64,000 bases of DNA, taken from NCBI GenBank assembly GCA_031423495.1, contig JANPFP010000152.1:4340-68339 (forward strand). Reading direction: 5' to 3'. Below the pieces are notes generated by a model that worked only from the letters and a program-made list of their open reading frames with translations, was not told where the DNA came from and made no database searches. Within the stretch, counting starts at the first letter, position 1, and every line of letters begins with the position of its first letter. Below, piece after piece: positions 7,340 through 17,014 of this stretch. The position numbers and the translations under genes were made by a program. This stretch comes from JACPYM01 sp031423495 (GTDB taxonomy: Bacteria; Acidobacteriota; Blastocatellia; RBC074).

Positions 7340-10300
7340 TTACTCCTTCGTAATCACTTCATCCAAATTCAAAATTGTACTCGCCACCATCGTCCACGCC
7401 GCCAACTCAATCTTATCTATCTTTGCATCCAGCGCAGATTCGCCGACTTTCAACAGCGCATCCGCAGCCGTCGGATTTGCGCGATAGGCAGCGAGTTGTT
7501 GTGTTACGAGTCCGCGCAGCACCGCCAATTCGTTCGCCGTCGGCTTGCGTGACGTAGCCAGTTTGAAAGCAAACCCTAGACGCATATCCATCGTCTTGCC
7601 GCCGTCGCGCAACGTCCTCGTAGCCAGTGCGCGCGCGGCTTCGACATAAGTCGGATCATTCATCGTAATCAACGCTTGCAGCGGCGTATTCGTTAGGGGG
7701 CGGCGTCCGGTGCATTTCTCGCGGTCGGGCGCGTCGAACGAAGCCAAGGTGGGCGGGGGGACGGTGCGCTTCCAGAACGTATACATCGTGCGGCGATAGA
7801 GGTCTGCGCCGTGAGCTTGCGTGTAAGCCTGTTCGGTGAATCCGTCGCCGAACGCCATTTCTTCCCACAGCCCTGACGGGTGATAGGGCTTGACGCTTGC
7901 GCCGCCGATAGTTTGATTGAGCAAGCCGCTCACCGCCAGCGCGTTGTCGCGTACCAATTCCGCCGCCAAGCGAAAGCGCGGGCCGCGCGCGAGCAGGCGG
8001 TTTTCGGGGTCGCGTTCGCGCAAGGTGGGCGTAACTTTTGACGACTGGCGATAAGTTGCTGACGTTACGATCAGGCGTTGCATGGCTTTCACGTCCCAGC
8101 CGGTGCGGATGAATTCGGTCGCCAGCCAATCGAGCAACGCGGGGTTGGACGGGGCTTCGCCTTGCGCGCCGAAATCTTCGGTGGTTTTAACGAGGCCGGT
8201 GCCGAAATACATAAACCAGTAACGATTGACCGTGACGCGCGCCGTCAGCGGATGCGACGGATCAACCAACCAGCGCGCCAGATCGAGCCGCGTGGCGCGT
8301 TCGGGTTTCGCGGTTTTGAGTGCAGGCAATACGGCGGGTGTTGCGGCGAATACCTTGTCAGTCTTGTTGCGGTAATCGCCGCGCGCCAGCAAAAACGTAT
8401 CGCGCGGTTTGTCGAGTTCTTTCATCACCATCGTGTTGACGATGGTTTCTTCAAAGGCGGTGCGCTCTTTCTTCAGGCGTTTGAGTTCGAGGTGCTGTTG
8501 CTTGATCTCGTGGCTGGCGATGTAAGTCAGGAAGTGTTCGCGCAAACGTTCGATTTCTTCTTTGGTGCGCTTGCCGCTGACGCCGGAAAGGATCGTTTGA
8601 ATCGGATAGTTCACCGCCAGTTCGTAAGCCTCGCGCGCTTCGAGTGGACGGCTATACAAGCGCAAATCGTCAAGCGATCCGTTGTAGCCTTTGTTGGCGA
8701 TTTTGGTTCCGATGACGAGTTCGCCTTGGTTGGCGAAATCGCCCGCGAGCGCGTCGCGTTCGACGATGAGTTCGGCGAGCTTGCCGTCGAGATATACGTG
8801 CAGCCCAGCGGCTTTGCCTGAGCCGTCATAGGCCAGCGTCACGTGCCGGTAATCGTTGCTGTAAAACGGTTCTTTCGTACGCAGGATGATTGCGTCGTTC
8901 GGCCAGTTCGCTGTCAAGCGAATCGTCAGCGGAGCCGCCCAACGCTGTATGTCGTAAAGAAAAGTTTTTTGAAACAGCAACTCAACGCCGCGCCGCGTGG
9001 TTTCGTCAGCGATTTGTTGCAAGCCGTAAACATCCGGCTTGGCGAAACTGGGACGCATCCAGACGGCGAGCGTGAAAGGCTGCGCGCGTTTGAAAATCGG
9101 TTGATTGCCAAAGCCGACTTCGGTTTGCGCGTCAAACGAAAGCTGACGGCTGATCATTCCGTTGGTGAAGGCAGGGTCGCCTTTGACGGTGCGCGCGTTC
9201 AGGTAACGTCCTGACGAATCGGCGAGGCTGCCGTCAAAGTCGTAATGCACGAGCAAGTCTTTCGTCGTGGTCGTGGCGCGTTGGCCGAGCAGCGGCTTTT
9301 CCCAAGCGGTTTGCAGCGGCGCGAGGTTTTTGTCTGACAGAGCGTCTTCGAGCGTGGCGATAGCTTGTTTGAGTTCAGCCTGTTTGGTCTTTTGCGTTTC
9401 AGTCGGCAGCGGCAACAGCGGTACGGCGTTGCCTTTGCGTCCGTCGAGTCCGACTTCGGCTACGTTATTGAAGAAGGCGAAGAATTGATAAAACTCTTTG
9501 TGCGAAATCGGGTCGTATTTATGCGTATGGCAACGCGCGCAACCCATCGTCAGGCCGAGCCAGGTGTTGGCCGTCGTCTCGACGCGATCAATGACGTATT
9601 CAGTTTGATACTCATCAGGAATCGCTCCGCCCTCAAAGTTAATCATGTGGTTGCGATTGAAACCCGACGCGATGCGTTGTTCGAGCGAAGCATTTGGCAG
9701 CAGGTCGCCCGCCAACTGTTCAATGGTGAATTGATCGAAGCGTTGATTCGAGTTAAACGCCTTAATCGCCCAATCGCGCCACGGCCACATCACGCGATGC
9801 GAATCAATGTGAAAGCCATGTGTATCGGCATAACGCGCCAGATCAAGCCATTGCATCGCCATGCGTTCGCCGTAGTGTTGATTGGCGAGCAAACGGTCTA
9901 CGAGTTTTTCATAAGCGTCAGGCGCTTTGTCATTAACGAATGCGTCAACTTCAGCGGGCGTCGGCGGCAGGCCAGTCAAATCAAGTGCGACACGGCGGAT
10001 GAGTGTCGCGCGGTCGGCTTCGGGTGCAGGCTTCAATCCCTCTTTGTCCAAACGTGCCATCACAAAAGCATCAATCGAATTTTTCACCCAAGCGGCATTG
10101 CTGACTTGCGGCGCGTCAGGGCGTTGGGGCGCGACGAAAGCCCAGTGTTCGTTCCATTGCGCGCCTTCGTCAATCCAGCGTTTGACCGTAGCAATTTGCG
10201 CTTCGGTGAGTTTGTGTCCGGTTGACGGCGGCGGCATCACGGCGTTCGGATCGGTGTGGATGATGCGTTTATAGAGACGCGAATTGGCTGCGTCACCCGC

Positions 10301-10531
10301 GACGATGACGCCCGCTTTGGCGAAGGCTCCGTCTTTAGTGTCGAGCCGCAGTTTAGCTTTGCGTTGCTGTTCGTCAGGGCCGTGACAGGCGAAACAGTTA
10401 TTCGACAAGATCGGTCGAATGTCGCGGTTGAAGTCAATTTTTGTGCTTTGCGCTTGCGGCCCGCGAGCGAAAAAAGCGCCGATGAATAAAGCGGTAGCAA
10501 ACAGGATTGCCCGTTGAAAGTTGCGCGTCAT
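7340..10531 (-). CDS. PSD1 / DUF1549-DUF1553 protein with cytochrome c and LamG domains
   Basis: A 1063-residue exported protein with the planctomycete/acidobacterial PSC1-PSC2-PSD1 layout. After the signal peptide comes a Planctomycete cytochrome C domain with heme motif CFACH in NNCFACHGPDE, then DUF1549 (WVKNSIDAFV...RRVALDLTGLPPTP), a concanavalin/LamG-like domain in the middle (LLVHYDFDGSLADSSG through GSLDDLRLYSRPL), and DUF1553 at the C-terminus (LDLARWLVDPSHPLTARVTVNR, NTPLQALITMNDPTYVEAA). Its biochemical role is unproven; members often pair with a DUF1501 protein, absent here. Start 10531 follows AAAGGA and gives a normal signal peptide; an in-frame ATG at 10639 lies within the upstream repeat element and is unlikely. 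Confidence 0.92.
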   Translation of the reverse strand: MTRNFQRAILFATALFIGAFFARGPQAQSTKIDFNRDIRPILSNNCFACHGPDEQQRKAKLRLDTKDGAFAKAGVIVAGDAANSRLYKRIIHTDPNAVMPPPSTGHKLTEAQIATVKRWIDEGAQWNEHWAFVAPQRPDAPQVSNAAWVKNSIDAFVMARLDKEGLKPAPEADRATLIRRVALDLTGLPPTPAEVDAFVNDKAPDAYEKLVDRLLANQHYGERMAMQWLDLARYADTHGFHIDSHRVMWPWRDWAIKAFNSNQRFDQFTIEQLAGDLLPNASLEQRIASGFNRNHMINFEGGAIPDEYQTEYVIDRVETTANTWLGLTMGCARCHTHKYDPISHKEFYQFFAFFNNVAEVGLDGRKGNAVPLLPLPTETQKTKQAELKQAIATLEDALSDKNLAPLQTAWEKPLLGQRATTTTKDLLVHYDFDGSLADSSGRYLNARTVKGDPAFTNGMISRQLSFDAQTEVGFGNQPIFKRAQPFTLAVWMRPSFAKPDVYGLQQIADETTRRGVELLFQKTFLYDIQRWAAPLTIRLTANWPNDAIILRTKEPFYSNDYRHVTLAYDGSGKAAGLHVYLDGKLAELIVERDALAGDFANQGELVIGTKIANKGYNGSLDDLRLYSRPLEAREAYELAVNYPIQTILSGVSGKRTKEEIERLREHFLTYIASHEIKQQHLELKRLKKERTAFEETIVNTMVMKELDKPRDTFLLARGDYRNKTDKVFAATPAVLPALKTAKPERATRLDLARWLVDPSHPLTARVTVNRYWFMYFGTGLVKTTEDFGAQGEAPSNPALLDWLATEFIRTGWDVKAMQRLIVTSATYRQSSKVTPTLRERDPENRLLARGPRFRLAAELVRDNALAVSGLLNQTIGGASVKPYHPSGLWEEMAFGDGFTEQAYTQAHGADLYRRTMYTFWKRTVPPPTLASFDAPDREKCTGRRPLTNTPLQALITMNDPTYVEAARALATRTLRDGGKTMDMRLGFAFKLATSRKPTANELAVLRGLVTQQLAAYRANPTAADALLKVGESALDAKIDKIELAAWTMVASTILNLDEVITKE

Positions 10532-10607
10532 TGTGGTGATTTCCTTTGGGTTAAAGTTGACGCGGTGGATGGTACAGAAGGCTGGCGGGCTTTGTCTATG
10601 TGCGGAA

Positions 10608-10715
10608 AGTACAGCAACCTTTCTAGGTTGCTGGGGCATTCATCAGCGAACGTTTCGCCTCAGCGCGCAAGGCTCGCATTACCAAGCCACAGCAACCTGG
10701 AAAGGTTGCTGTACT
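10608..10715. repeat. Inverted-repeat element, AGCAACC family, copy 1
   Basis: Left arm AGTACAGCAACC-TTTCTA-GGTTGCTG is itself a hairpin; the right arm CAGCAACC-TGGAAA-GGTTGCTGTACT is its complement. The core between them is unrelated to copy 2 (26011-26095). Lies upstream of the PSD1 gene, between it and TonB receptor 1. Confidence 0.85.
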
Positions 10716-10745
10716 CTGCTCACAAAATGGCGGAAGTGGTTGACG

Positions 10746-10801
10746 GAGGAGTTATGGGAAGGTGAGCAATCCTATAGCTCCCATAACTCCCATAACTCCT
10801 A
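10746..10801. repeat. Inverted-repeat element, AGGAGTTATGGGA type
   Basis: AGGAGTTATGGGA is followed 20 bases later by TCCCATAACTCC and a second CATAACTCCT. The short iterated motif in one arm and its complement in the other match the design of the GGAGTCA and GGTTGTC elements further on. It lies just downstream of TonB receptor 1 and might act as its terminator. Confidence 0.65.
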
Positions 10802-10812
10802 TGATCGTTCTG

Positions 10813-13578
10813 CTAAAAGCTAAACCGTAAGCCGATTTCTAATTGCCGCGCACCCGACGCGCTGTTGGCCTGACCGAAGTAAGGCGAACTCAGCACGCCG
10901 CTATAAGCTCCGTAATTCACGCGATTGAGTACGTTGGTGATTTGCGCCGACAACGACAGGTTGAAACGTCCGGTTTCACTGCCTCCGCCGAACATTCCGC
11001 CACCGCCTCCGCGCATCCCACCACCACGCGGGCCGCCTTGCTGTTCCGGGGCTGCGGCAGACGTTTTGCGTTCGCCAAAGCTGAACGTTTTGGCAAAGCT
11101 CATATTTACGTTGAATGCGCCAGGGCCGTTCGCGTTGACGCCGTTCGGATAGAGCGAATAAGAGCTTGGTAACAGATTGCCGTTGCGCGTCAGACCGAAG
11201 GGGCGGTCGTTGATTTCGGTGTCGCCGTTGTCGTCCTTGCCCGTAGTGATGTTGAAAGGCGAACCCGACGAAGCCGTCACGAAAGGCGACAGGCGAATGC
11301 CTTTGGGCAGATTGATCGTACCGCCGACGAACAAGGTATGACGGCGATCCATCTGTGAACGTCCCCATTCCGAACTCAAGTCGTAATTGTTCATCGGTAC
11401 GCTCAAGGCGTTATCTGAATCGCTCATCGTGCGCGACAACGTGTAATTGCTGAACACCTGAAACGTCTTGCCCATCCGCCGTTGCAAACCGAACATCAGG
11501 CCGTGCGATTGCGAGAGCGCCGAAGATTCAATCTGATAAATGTTGCCTTGCGTCGCGTCAGGGCGAATGCCATCGAGCGGCGCGTTGATGTTGCGCGAAC
11601 GGAATTGGTGAATGCCGCGATTGAACATATAGGTCGTAGTGGCTACGAAACCCAGTGGCAGTTGGCGTTCGACCGAAGCGTTGAAATTCACCGAATAAGG
11701 CGCAGCCAGTTGCGAGTCGAGCGTGCGGCGAATCGTGCGTGCCGTGCTGATCGTCGCGTCTTCAGCTAAAGCATTCGACCACGCGGGATTGCGAATGATA
11801 AAGCTCTGTTGCCGCGTACCGTCAAAACGCAGCACGTTGCTATAAAGGTTGTCGGTCAGCCGCGAATAAAAGATGCCGCCGCCGATGCGCACCGTCGTCG
11901 TGCGGCTCTTGCCAGGCGACCAAGCCAATCCGATGCGCGGCGCGAAATTGTTCGCGTCGCTAAGTTGCGATTGAAACTCGTGGCGCAAGCCCAGCGATAA
12001 AGTCAGGTTGGGTTTAACGCGCCAATCGTCCTGAATGAACGAAGCGCCTTGCAGTTGCGTGAACTGCAAACGCGGATTGCCCTGACTGATCGTGAATTGC
12101 GTAGGCCGAATCAAGTTGCCGTCGGCATCACTTTCGCCGTTGATGACCGCGCGATATTGTTCGAGGCTGCTGAACGTATAAGTCCCGTTAAAATTGCTCG
12201 CGGTGTTGTCGTTGATGCTGTAACGCATCAGTTGCGAGCCGCCCTTGATCGTGTGTTGTTTTTGCGTCCACGTCAGGTATTGCTGCCATTCGAGATTGTT
12301 TTCCTGCGTCGTGCTGGGGCAGCAAGTTGCGCCGCCGCCGTTGAAAGCGTCCAACACGTTGATGGCTACGCCCGTTGAATCCGCTGTCGTACTGCGGCTT
12401 TCACGGATGAAGCGCAGGCGCGTTTCCATAATCAGTTTCGGATTGATAATCATCGTCTCGCCCAGTTGCAACGTTTGATTCACGCTGTCGGCATTCGAGC
12501 CGCGTTCGGGCAAAAGATAACTGTTGCCGCTCACCCCTCCACCAAAACCACCGCCGCCGAATCCGCCGCCGCCGAAGCGCGCCGCGAATTCACGATTGAT
12601 CGAACTGTTGCCGAAACGGTTGTAACTCACGTTCAGCGTATTCTTGTCGTTCAATAGATAGTCAGTGCGCAGATTGAAAAAAGTGCTGGTGTTAGGCGCG
12701 TTGACGTTGGCGGTGAACGTGCCGTCCAGCGTACGCGCGACGATGTTGTTGCTGCCTTCGAGCGCGCGACGTTCGGCGTTCGCAAAGAACGACATCTTCT
12801 TGGCGATTACGGGTCCGCTCAGGTTGAACTGAAAGCGGTTCTGATTGAGTTCGGGTTTGGTGGTGGCAAAAGCGTTGCGCGCGTCGAGCGATGAGTTGCG
12901 CAAGTTGAATCCGACTGAACCGCGCCATTGATCGCGTCCGGGTTTGGTGATGATCTCTACGCGGTTATTGCCGGGTTGCGAATATTCAGCGGTGAACGGA
13001 TTTTGATTCACGCGAATTTGCATAATCGCTTCGCGCGGAGGCAGCCGTCCGCCGGTGAAACCGTCTACGATAACTTGCGCGTTTTGTCCGCCCGCCAGAC
13101 CTTGCAGGAAACTCTGCATATCTTCTTCGTTGTCGGGCACGATGGCTTGAATGGTTGCTTCATCCAACACGGTCGCGTTGAGATTCTTGGTCGGGTCAGT
13201 CGTGTCTTGCGGGTCTTCGGCTGAGATGGTTGTGACGATATTCATCTCGGCGACTTTCAACACGACCTTGAGCGGCGCGGCATTCGCGGCCAGTTGTAAG
13301 CCGCTTTGCAGATAAGGCGTGAAGCCGTCGTAAGCTGCGGTAACTTGATAAACGCCAGCGGTGAGTTGCGGTAAAGCGAATGCGCCATCAGCGCCGCTCG
13401 TGACCGTGCGCGTTTTGCCGTCAGCGCCCGTGAGCGTAACAATCGCGCCCGGAATCACGGCGTCGGTTTCGTCTACGACTGAGCCGCGCAGGGTGAAAGC
13501 GGTCTGCGCTGCGACAAGTAAGTTGAGGGAAAGCATTCCCAGCAAAGCAAAGCAAATAGTTTGAAGATTCTTTTTCAT
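10813..13578 (-). CDS. TonB-dependent receptor 1, Oar-like
   Basis: A 921-residue outer-membrane receptor. A signal peptide ending VAAQ is followed by a carboxypeptidase-regulatory-like Ig domain (FTLRGSVVDETDAVIPGAIVTLTG... FALPQLTAGVYQVT), then a plug-like domain (VIVDGFTGGRLPPREAI, QIRVNQNPFTAEYSQPG) and a beta-barrel ending in aromatic LEIGLRFSF, the usual C-terminal signature for barrel insertion. It has Gly-rich loops (GGGFGGGGFGGG) and a Gly/Met-rich stretch near residue 860. These acidobacterial receptors are thought to take up plant or microbial polymers, but the ligand cannot be inferred. Monocistronic in appearance; it is followed by inverted-repeat elements and not by a SusD partner. 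Confidence 0.92.
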   Translation of the reverse strand: MKKNLQTICFALLGMLSLNLLVAAQTAFTLRGSVVDETDAVIPGAIVTLTGADGKTRTVTSGADGAFALPQLTAGVYQVTAAYDGFTPYLQSGLQLAANAAPLKVVLKVAEMNIVTTISAEDPQDTTDPTKNLNATVLDEATIQAIVPDNEEDMQSFLQGLAGGQNAQVIVDGFTGGRLPPREAIMQIRVNQNPFTAEYSQPGNNRVEIITKPGRDQWRGSVGFNLRNSSLDARNAFATTKPELNQNRFQFNLSGPVIAKKMSFFANAERRALEGSNNIVARTLDGTFTANVNAPNTSTFFNLRTDYLLNDKNTLNVSYNRFGNSSINREFAARFGGGGFGGGGFGGGVSGNSYLLPERGSNADSVNQTLQLGETMIINPKLIMETRLRFIRESRSTTADSTGVAINVLDAFNGGGATCCPSTTQENNLEWQQYLTWTQKQHTIKGGSQLMRYSINDNTASNFNGTYTFSSLEQYRAVINGESDADGNLIRPTQFTISQGNPRLQFTQLQGASFIQDDWRVKPNLTLSLGLRHEFQSQLSDANNFAPRIGLAWSPGKSRTTTVRIGGGIFYSRLTDNLYSNVLRFDGTRQQSFIIRNPAWSNALAEDATISTARTIRRTLDSQLAAPYSVNFNASVERQLPLGFVATTTYMFNRGIHQFRSRNINAPLDGIRPDATQGNIYQIESSALSQSHGLMFGLQRRMGKTFQVFSNYTLSRTMSDSDNALSVPMNNYDLSSEWGRSQMDRRHTLFVGGTINLPKGIRLSPFVTASSGSPFNITTGKDDNGDTEINDRPFGLTRNGNLLPSSYSLYPNGVNANGPGAFNVNMSFAKTFSFGERKTSAAAPEQQGGPRGGGMRGGGGGMFGGGSETGRFNLSLSAQITNVLNRVNYGAYSGVLSSPYFGQANSASGARQLEIGLRFSF

Positions 13579-13852
13579 AATGACCTCTGCGCGACTTGTG
13601 ACCCGATTCGTGAATTGATGCGAACCGAACTGTCCTCATCTGTGAAGCAAGATGCCTGAATTCGCGGCGCAGGTGTTAAAGCTGAGGCAAACAGTTTGTA
13701 AGGTTTGTAAATTCGCGTGGCTTGCGGAAGCGAAAGGTCATGACGAAGCAAAGAGTTTGTAAAGTTTGTAAGGTGGGCTAGGCAAGGGCGAGATTGTCCT
13801 TATAATTCGCGGCAAAGAGTTGGTAATGGATACTAAAGAAGGGAACTGAAAA

Positions 13853-14155
13853 ATGAACAGTGAAGACTTGACCCAACAATTACCCGACAGCCCGAACGAC
13901 CGCGAACTATTGTTAGAACTGCGCGCGGTAATGTTCACGGTCGTTGATCGAATCGGCGAACTCGAAAAGCGCACGAATCCATTGCCGCCCAATTTTGATG
14001 GGCGGTTCGCTGCGATGGAAAAGTTATTGGTTGAATTCAAAGCTGAAATGAAAACCGAACTTCGCATGATTCGTGAAGACATGCGCAATGAACAGAGGGC
14101 ACGCCATCAGTCTGAAGAACGGTTGGAACGCCTGGAAGAAAGACTCGCAGCATAA
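13853..14155 (+). CDS. Small coiled-coil protein upstream of the two-component system
   Basis: A 100-residue hydrophilic protein with no recognised family. Predicted helical throughout: a first helix (RELLLELRAVMFTVVDRIGELEKR), then a Pro-rich turn (NPLPPNFDGRF) and a long charged helix with heptad-like spacing (EERLERLEERL). No signal peptide or membrane segment. It ends 14 bases before the histidine kinase start and is very likely co-transcribed with it, so it could be an accessory to the sensor. The direct repeats GTTTGTAAGG just upstream (13690-13770) do not overlap it. Confidence 0.6.
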   Translation: MNSEDLTQQLPDSPNDRELLLELRAVMFTVVDRIGELEKRTNPLPPNFDGRFAAMEKLLVEFKAEMKTELRMIREDMRNEQRARHQSEERLERLEERLAA

Positions 14156-14168
14156 GCCGCCAAAGCTA

Positions 14169-15944
14169 ATGGATATGAACGAACGCTGGCGCAGACGCGC
14201 AACCATCATCGTGATCGTCATTATGGCGTTGCTGTTGCCGACGCTGGCGGTATTGCAATACCGCTGGTTGTCGCAACTCAGCGAACGCGAACGCGGTTAT
14301 TTGCGCGCGAACATGCGCGGGATGGCGTTTCGTTTCAGTCAGGATTTGGATAACGAATTGACTGGCGTCTTTGCGGCGCTATTCACCGCTGCGCCGCCGA
14401 TTGCCGAAGCCCAGCCACCCACGAGTTCAGAAGACTTGTTGCCGCTTTACGCCGAACGTTATGCGCGCTGGCAGGCCGAAGCCGAGCATTCACAATTGAT
14501 CGGCGAAATTTATGTGTTACGTGCTGACGCAAAGCCTGCGTTGTGGCAATTGCAAACGAATGAAAAGAAGTTCGCGCCCTGCGAATGGCCTGCGGCATTG
14601 AGTTCGTTGCGCAATCAACTCGAAGCCAGCGCCGCGCAACCGCGCAGCGAGTTCGCTGATGAATTGCGCAATCGTCCGTTGCTTACTTTGAATGATGAAC
14701 GGCTCGCGTTTGTACAGCGCGTGATGCTGCCGCCGCGTCGCACGGGTGGTGGACAAGTGACGCTGTTGCCACCCGCCGGATATTTCATCGTGACGTTGAG
14801 TCTGCCCGTCTTGCAGCAAAGCGTATTGCCCAAGCTGGCTCAACAGCATTTCGGCAGCGTCGAAAGTTTTAGCGGAACCATCGTCACGCAAACGCCCGAA
14901 CACCAGCAGGTTTATCAAATTGGTGCGCCACACGACGCTTTAGCCGAACCGGATGTGACGGCTGATCTGTTGGGCTTACGCCGTCAGGAATTCCGCCGCA
15001 TTCTCAATAGCCGTGCGCCCGACGATGCTCCGCGTGGGATGCGCAACATCAACGACGAACAGCGTCTGTGGCAATTGCGGCTGAGTTATCGTGCCGGTTC
15101 ACTTGATGCGATTGTGGGTTCGTTGCGCCGCCGCAATCTCGCGGTGAATTTCGGCATCCTTGCGCTGCTCGCGGCCAGCGTAGCCTTGCTGTTGCTTTCC
15201 GCCCGTCGCGCGCAACGGCTGGCGACGCAGCAAATGGATTTCGTCGCCAGCGTTTCGCACGAATTACGCACTCCGCTCGCCGTCATCAAATCAGCCGCGT
15301 GGAGCCTGCAACGCGGCGTCGCGCGCGAACCCGAACAGATCAAGCAATACAGCGGATTGATCGGCAAAGAGTCTGACCGCTTGATTGAGATGATCGAACA
15401 GATTCTTGAATTTGCCGGAGCCGACCGGCGCAAATACGAACTGCAACCGACGAGCGTCAACGAACTCATCGAGAACGTCATCGGTGCTGCGCAACCGTTG
15501 ATTGCCGAAGGCAGCTTTGAACTTGAATTGAATGTAGCGCCGCGCTTGCCTGACATCGCCGCCGATTCCGCCGCGCTCGCGCGTGCTTTGCGCAACCTGA
15601 TTGATAACGCGATGAAATACGGCGGCGACGCGCGCTGGTTGAGCGTGACGGCGCAAAGAGAGAAATCTGAAATTCAAATCACCGTGCGCGATCGTGGCTT
15701 GGGCATCCCGGCTGATGAACTCAAAAACATTTTCGAGCCATTCTGGCGCGGCGCTGAAGCAACTTCGTCGCAAATTCGCGGCAACGGCTTGGGGTTAAAT
15801 TTGGTGTGTACCATCGTGCAAGCGCACGGCGGGCGCGTCAGTGTCGAAAGCAAAGTCGGACAAGGCAGCGCCTTCACCCTGCACCTTCCAGCTCTAACCG
15901 AACCTGTAGCTCAAACCACGGTTGTTGCGGTCGAAAGCATGTAG
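14169..15944 (+). CDS. Membrane sensor histidine kinase
   Basis: About 592 residues. Two membrane helices (residues about 12-30 and 315-335) flank a 280-residue periplasmic sensor domain of unknown type. Then come a HisKA domain with phospho-acceptor His in VSHELRTPLAVIKS, and an HATPase domain with N-box LIDNAMKYG, G1 box RDRGLGIP, F-box IFEPFWRG and G2 box GNGLGLNL. It autophosphorylates and passes phosphate to the response regulator 70 bases downstream. The start near 14169 (MDMNERW) is chosen because it places the first membrane helix at the N-terminus; the reading frame is open further upstream but overlaps the preceding gene. The stop codon TAG sits inside an inverted-repeat element. 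Confidence 0.92.
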   Translation: MDMNERWRRRATIIVIVIMALLLPTLAVLQYRWLSQLSERERGYLRANMRGMAFRFSQDLDNELTGVFAALFTAAPPIAEAQPPTSSEDLLPLYAERYARWQAEAEHSQLIGEIYVLRADAKPALWQLQTNEKKFAPCEWPAALSSLRNQLEASAAQPRSEFADELRNRPLLTLNDERLAFVQRVMLPPRRTGGGQVTLLPPAGYFIVTLSLPVLQQSVLPKLAQQHFGSVESFSGTIVTQTPEHQQVYQIGAPHDALAEPDVTADLLGLRRQEFRRILNSRAPDDAPRGMRNINDEQRLWQLRLSYRAGSLDAIVGSLRRRNLAVNFGILALLAASVALLLLSARRAQRLATQQMDFVASVSHELRTPLAVIKSAAWSLQRGVAREPEQIKQYSGLIGKESDRLIEMIEQILEFAGADRRKYELQPTSVNELIENVIGAAQPLIAEGSFELELNVAPRLPDIAADSAALARALRNLIDNAMKYGGDARWLSVTAQREKSEIQITVRDRGLGIPADELKNIFEPFWRGAEATSSQIRGNGLGLNLVCTIVQAHGGRVSVESKVGQGSAFTLHLPALTEPVAQTTVVAVESM

Positions 15945-16007
15945 TACCGCCTTTCAGGCGAAATGACTCGCGCAATCAATACATTCCGCCTGGAAGGCGG
16001 TACTACA
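15939..16007. repeat. Inverted-repeat element, GTAGTACCGCC family, copy 1
   Basis: Arms ATGTAGTACCGCC...GGCG and CGCC...GGCGGTACTACAT, each containing a small CCGCC/GGCGG hairpin. The left arm contributes the TAG stop of the histidine kinase gene, and the element fills almost the whole kinase-regulator gap, ending eight bases before the regulator start. Confidence 0.9.
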
Positions 16008-16014
16008 TACTTTT

Positions 16015-16701
16015 ATGAATCAACGTATCTTACTGGTCGAAGACGACCCCGGCCTTTCGCTAATCGTGTCAGACGTATTGCGCAGCGAAGGTTACGCCGT
16101 CGAAACCGCTGCCGACGGCGAACGCGGTTTGCAACTGGCGACCAGCGAACATTTCGATCTGTTGATTCTCGACGTGGGGCTGCCGAAGAAAAACGGCTTC
16201 GATGTGTTGCGTGACTTGCGGCAACGGGGAACTACGACGCCCGCGATGATGCTGACGGCGCGCGGCCAAACGATAGATAAAATTCTCGGCCTCAAACTCG
16301 GCGCCGATGATTACCTGACCAAGCCCTTCGATACCGGCGAACTGCTCGCGCGCCTCGAAGCCATTTTGCGCCGCGCGCCCGCAGCGGCTGCGCCCGAAGC
16401 CGATGTTTATGTCTTCGGTGACGTGCGCGTAGACTTTCGCCGTGCCATCGTCACGCGCGCGAACGACGCCATCGAACTCACGGCGCGCGAATACCAATTG
16501 CTGCGTTATCTAATTGAGCACCGCGATACGGTTTTATCGCGCGATGACTTGTTGAATGAAGTGTGGGGTTACGACGCGATGCCGAATACGCGCACGGTTG
16601 ACGTACACGTCGGTCTGCTGCGGCAAAAGCTCGAACCGAACATACGCCAGCCGCAATATATCTTGACGGTGCATGGCATGGGCTATCGCTTTGTCGGTTG
16701 A
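16015..16701 (+). CDS. OmpR-family response regulator
   Basis: A 228-residue regulator: receiver domain with the acidic pair EDD at 8-10, phospho-acceptor Asp in LLILDVGLPKKNG (about residue 51) and Lys in YLTKPFD, followed by a winged-helix DNA-binding domain (LTAREYQLLRYLIEH, TVDVHVGLLRQKLE, ILTVHGMGYRFVG). It is the partner of the upstream kinase. The target operon is unknown; no repeated operator could be recognised near it. The translation start lacks a strong ribosome site because the inverted repeat ends just upstream. Confidence 0.94.
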   Translation: MNQRILLVEDDPGLSLIVSDVLRSEGYAVETAADGERGLQLATSEHFDLLILDVGLPKKNGFDVLRDLRQRGTTTPAMMLTARGQTIDKILGLKLGADDYLTKPFDTGELLARLEAILRRAPAAAAPEADVYVFGDVRVDFRRAIVTRANDAIELTAREYQLLRYLIEHRDTVLSRDDLLNEVWGYDAMPNTRTVDVHVGLLRQKLEPNIRQPQYILTVHGMGYRFVG

Positions 16702-16703
16702 TA

Positions 16704-16849
16704 TGGAGTGCGGTCGGCTCGCCGCCGCTTTTCGTTCTAGCGCCAGACTTCCGCTTTAACTCGAACCGTTCGCAGAGAGTGAGACATTCGCTTGAACTCG
16801 AATCGTTCCCAAGCGAATGCTAAAGCGGCGTCAAACCGACCGCACTCCA
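16704..16849. repeat. Long inverted-repeat element downstream of the response regulator
   Basis: Imperfect arms of about 27 bases (GGAGTGCGGTCGG...CGCCGCTTT and AAAGCGGCG...CCGACCGCACTCC). The core has a diverged direct repeat (AACTCGAACCGTTCGC / AACTCGAATCGTTCCC) and a nested inverted pair ATTCGCTTG / CAAGCGAAT. It is longer and more layered than the other elements here. It might end the regulator transcript or be a small non-autonomous mobile element. Confidence 0.75.
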
Positions 16850-16941
16850 CATTCGTGTTTTGCCGGTTGACAGTCTTGCGAAGCGTTTGCTACTTTCCGC
16901 GTTCGTTTTCGGACGGGTACTCTTTATCAAGCAAACAACAC

Positions 16942-17014
<73 letters not shown>

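Noticed and set aside
8078..10225. Long open frames on the plus strand
   Set aside because: They lie antisense to the PSD1 gene, whose conserved domains and signal peptide are on the minus strand; the plus frames match no family. The same applies to plus-strand frames at 53060-54253 and 61350-62672 opposite TonB receptors.
13690..13770. GTTTGTAAGG direct repeats as operators for the two-component regulator
   Set aside because: Only a few imperfect copies with irregular spacing; not enough to support a binding site.
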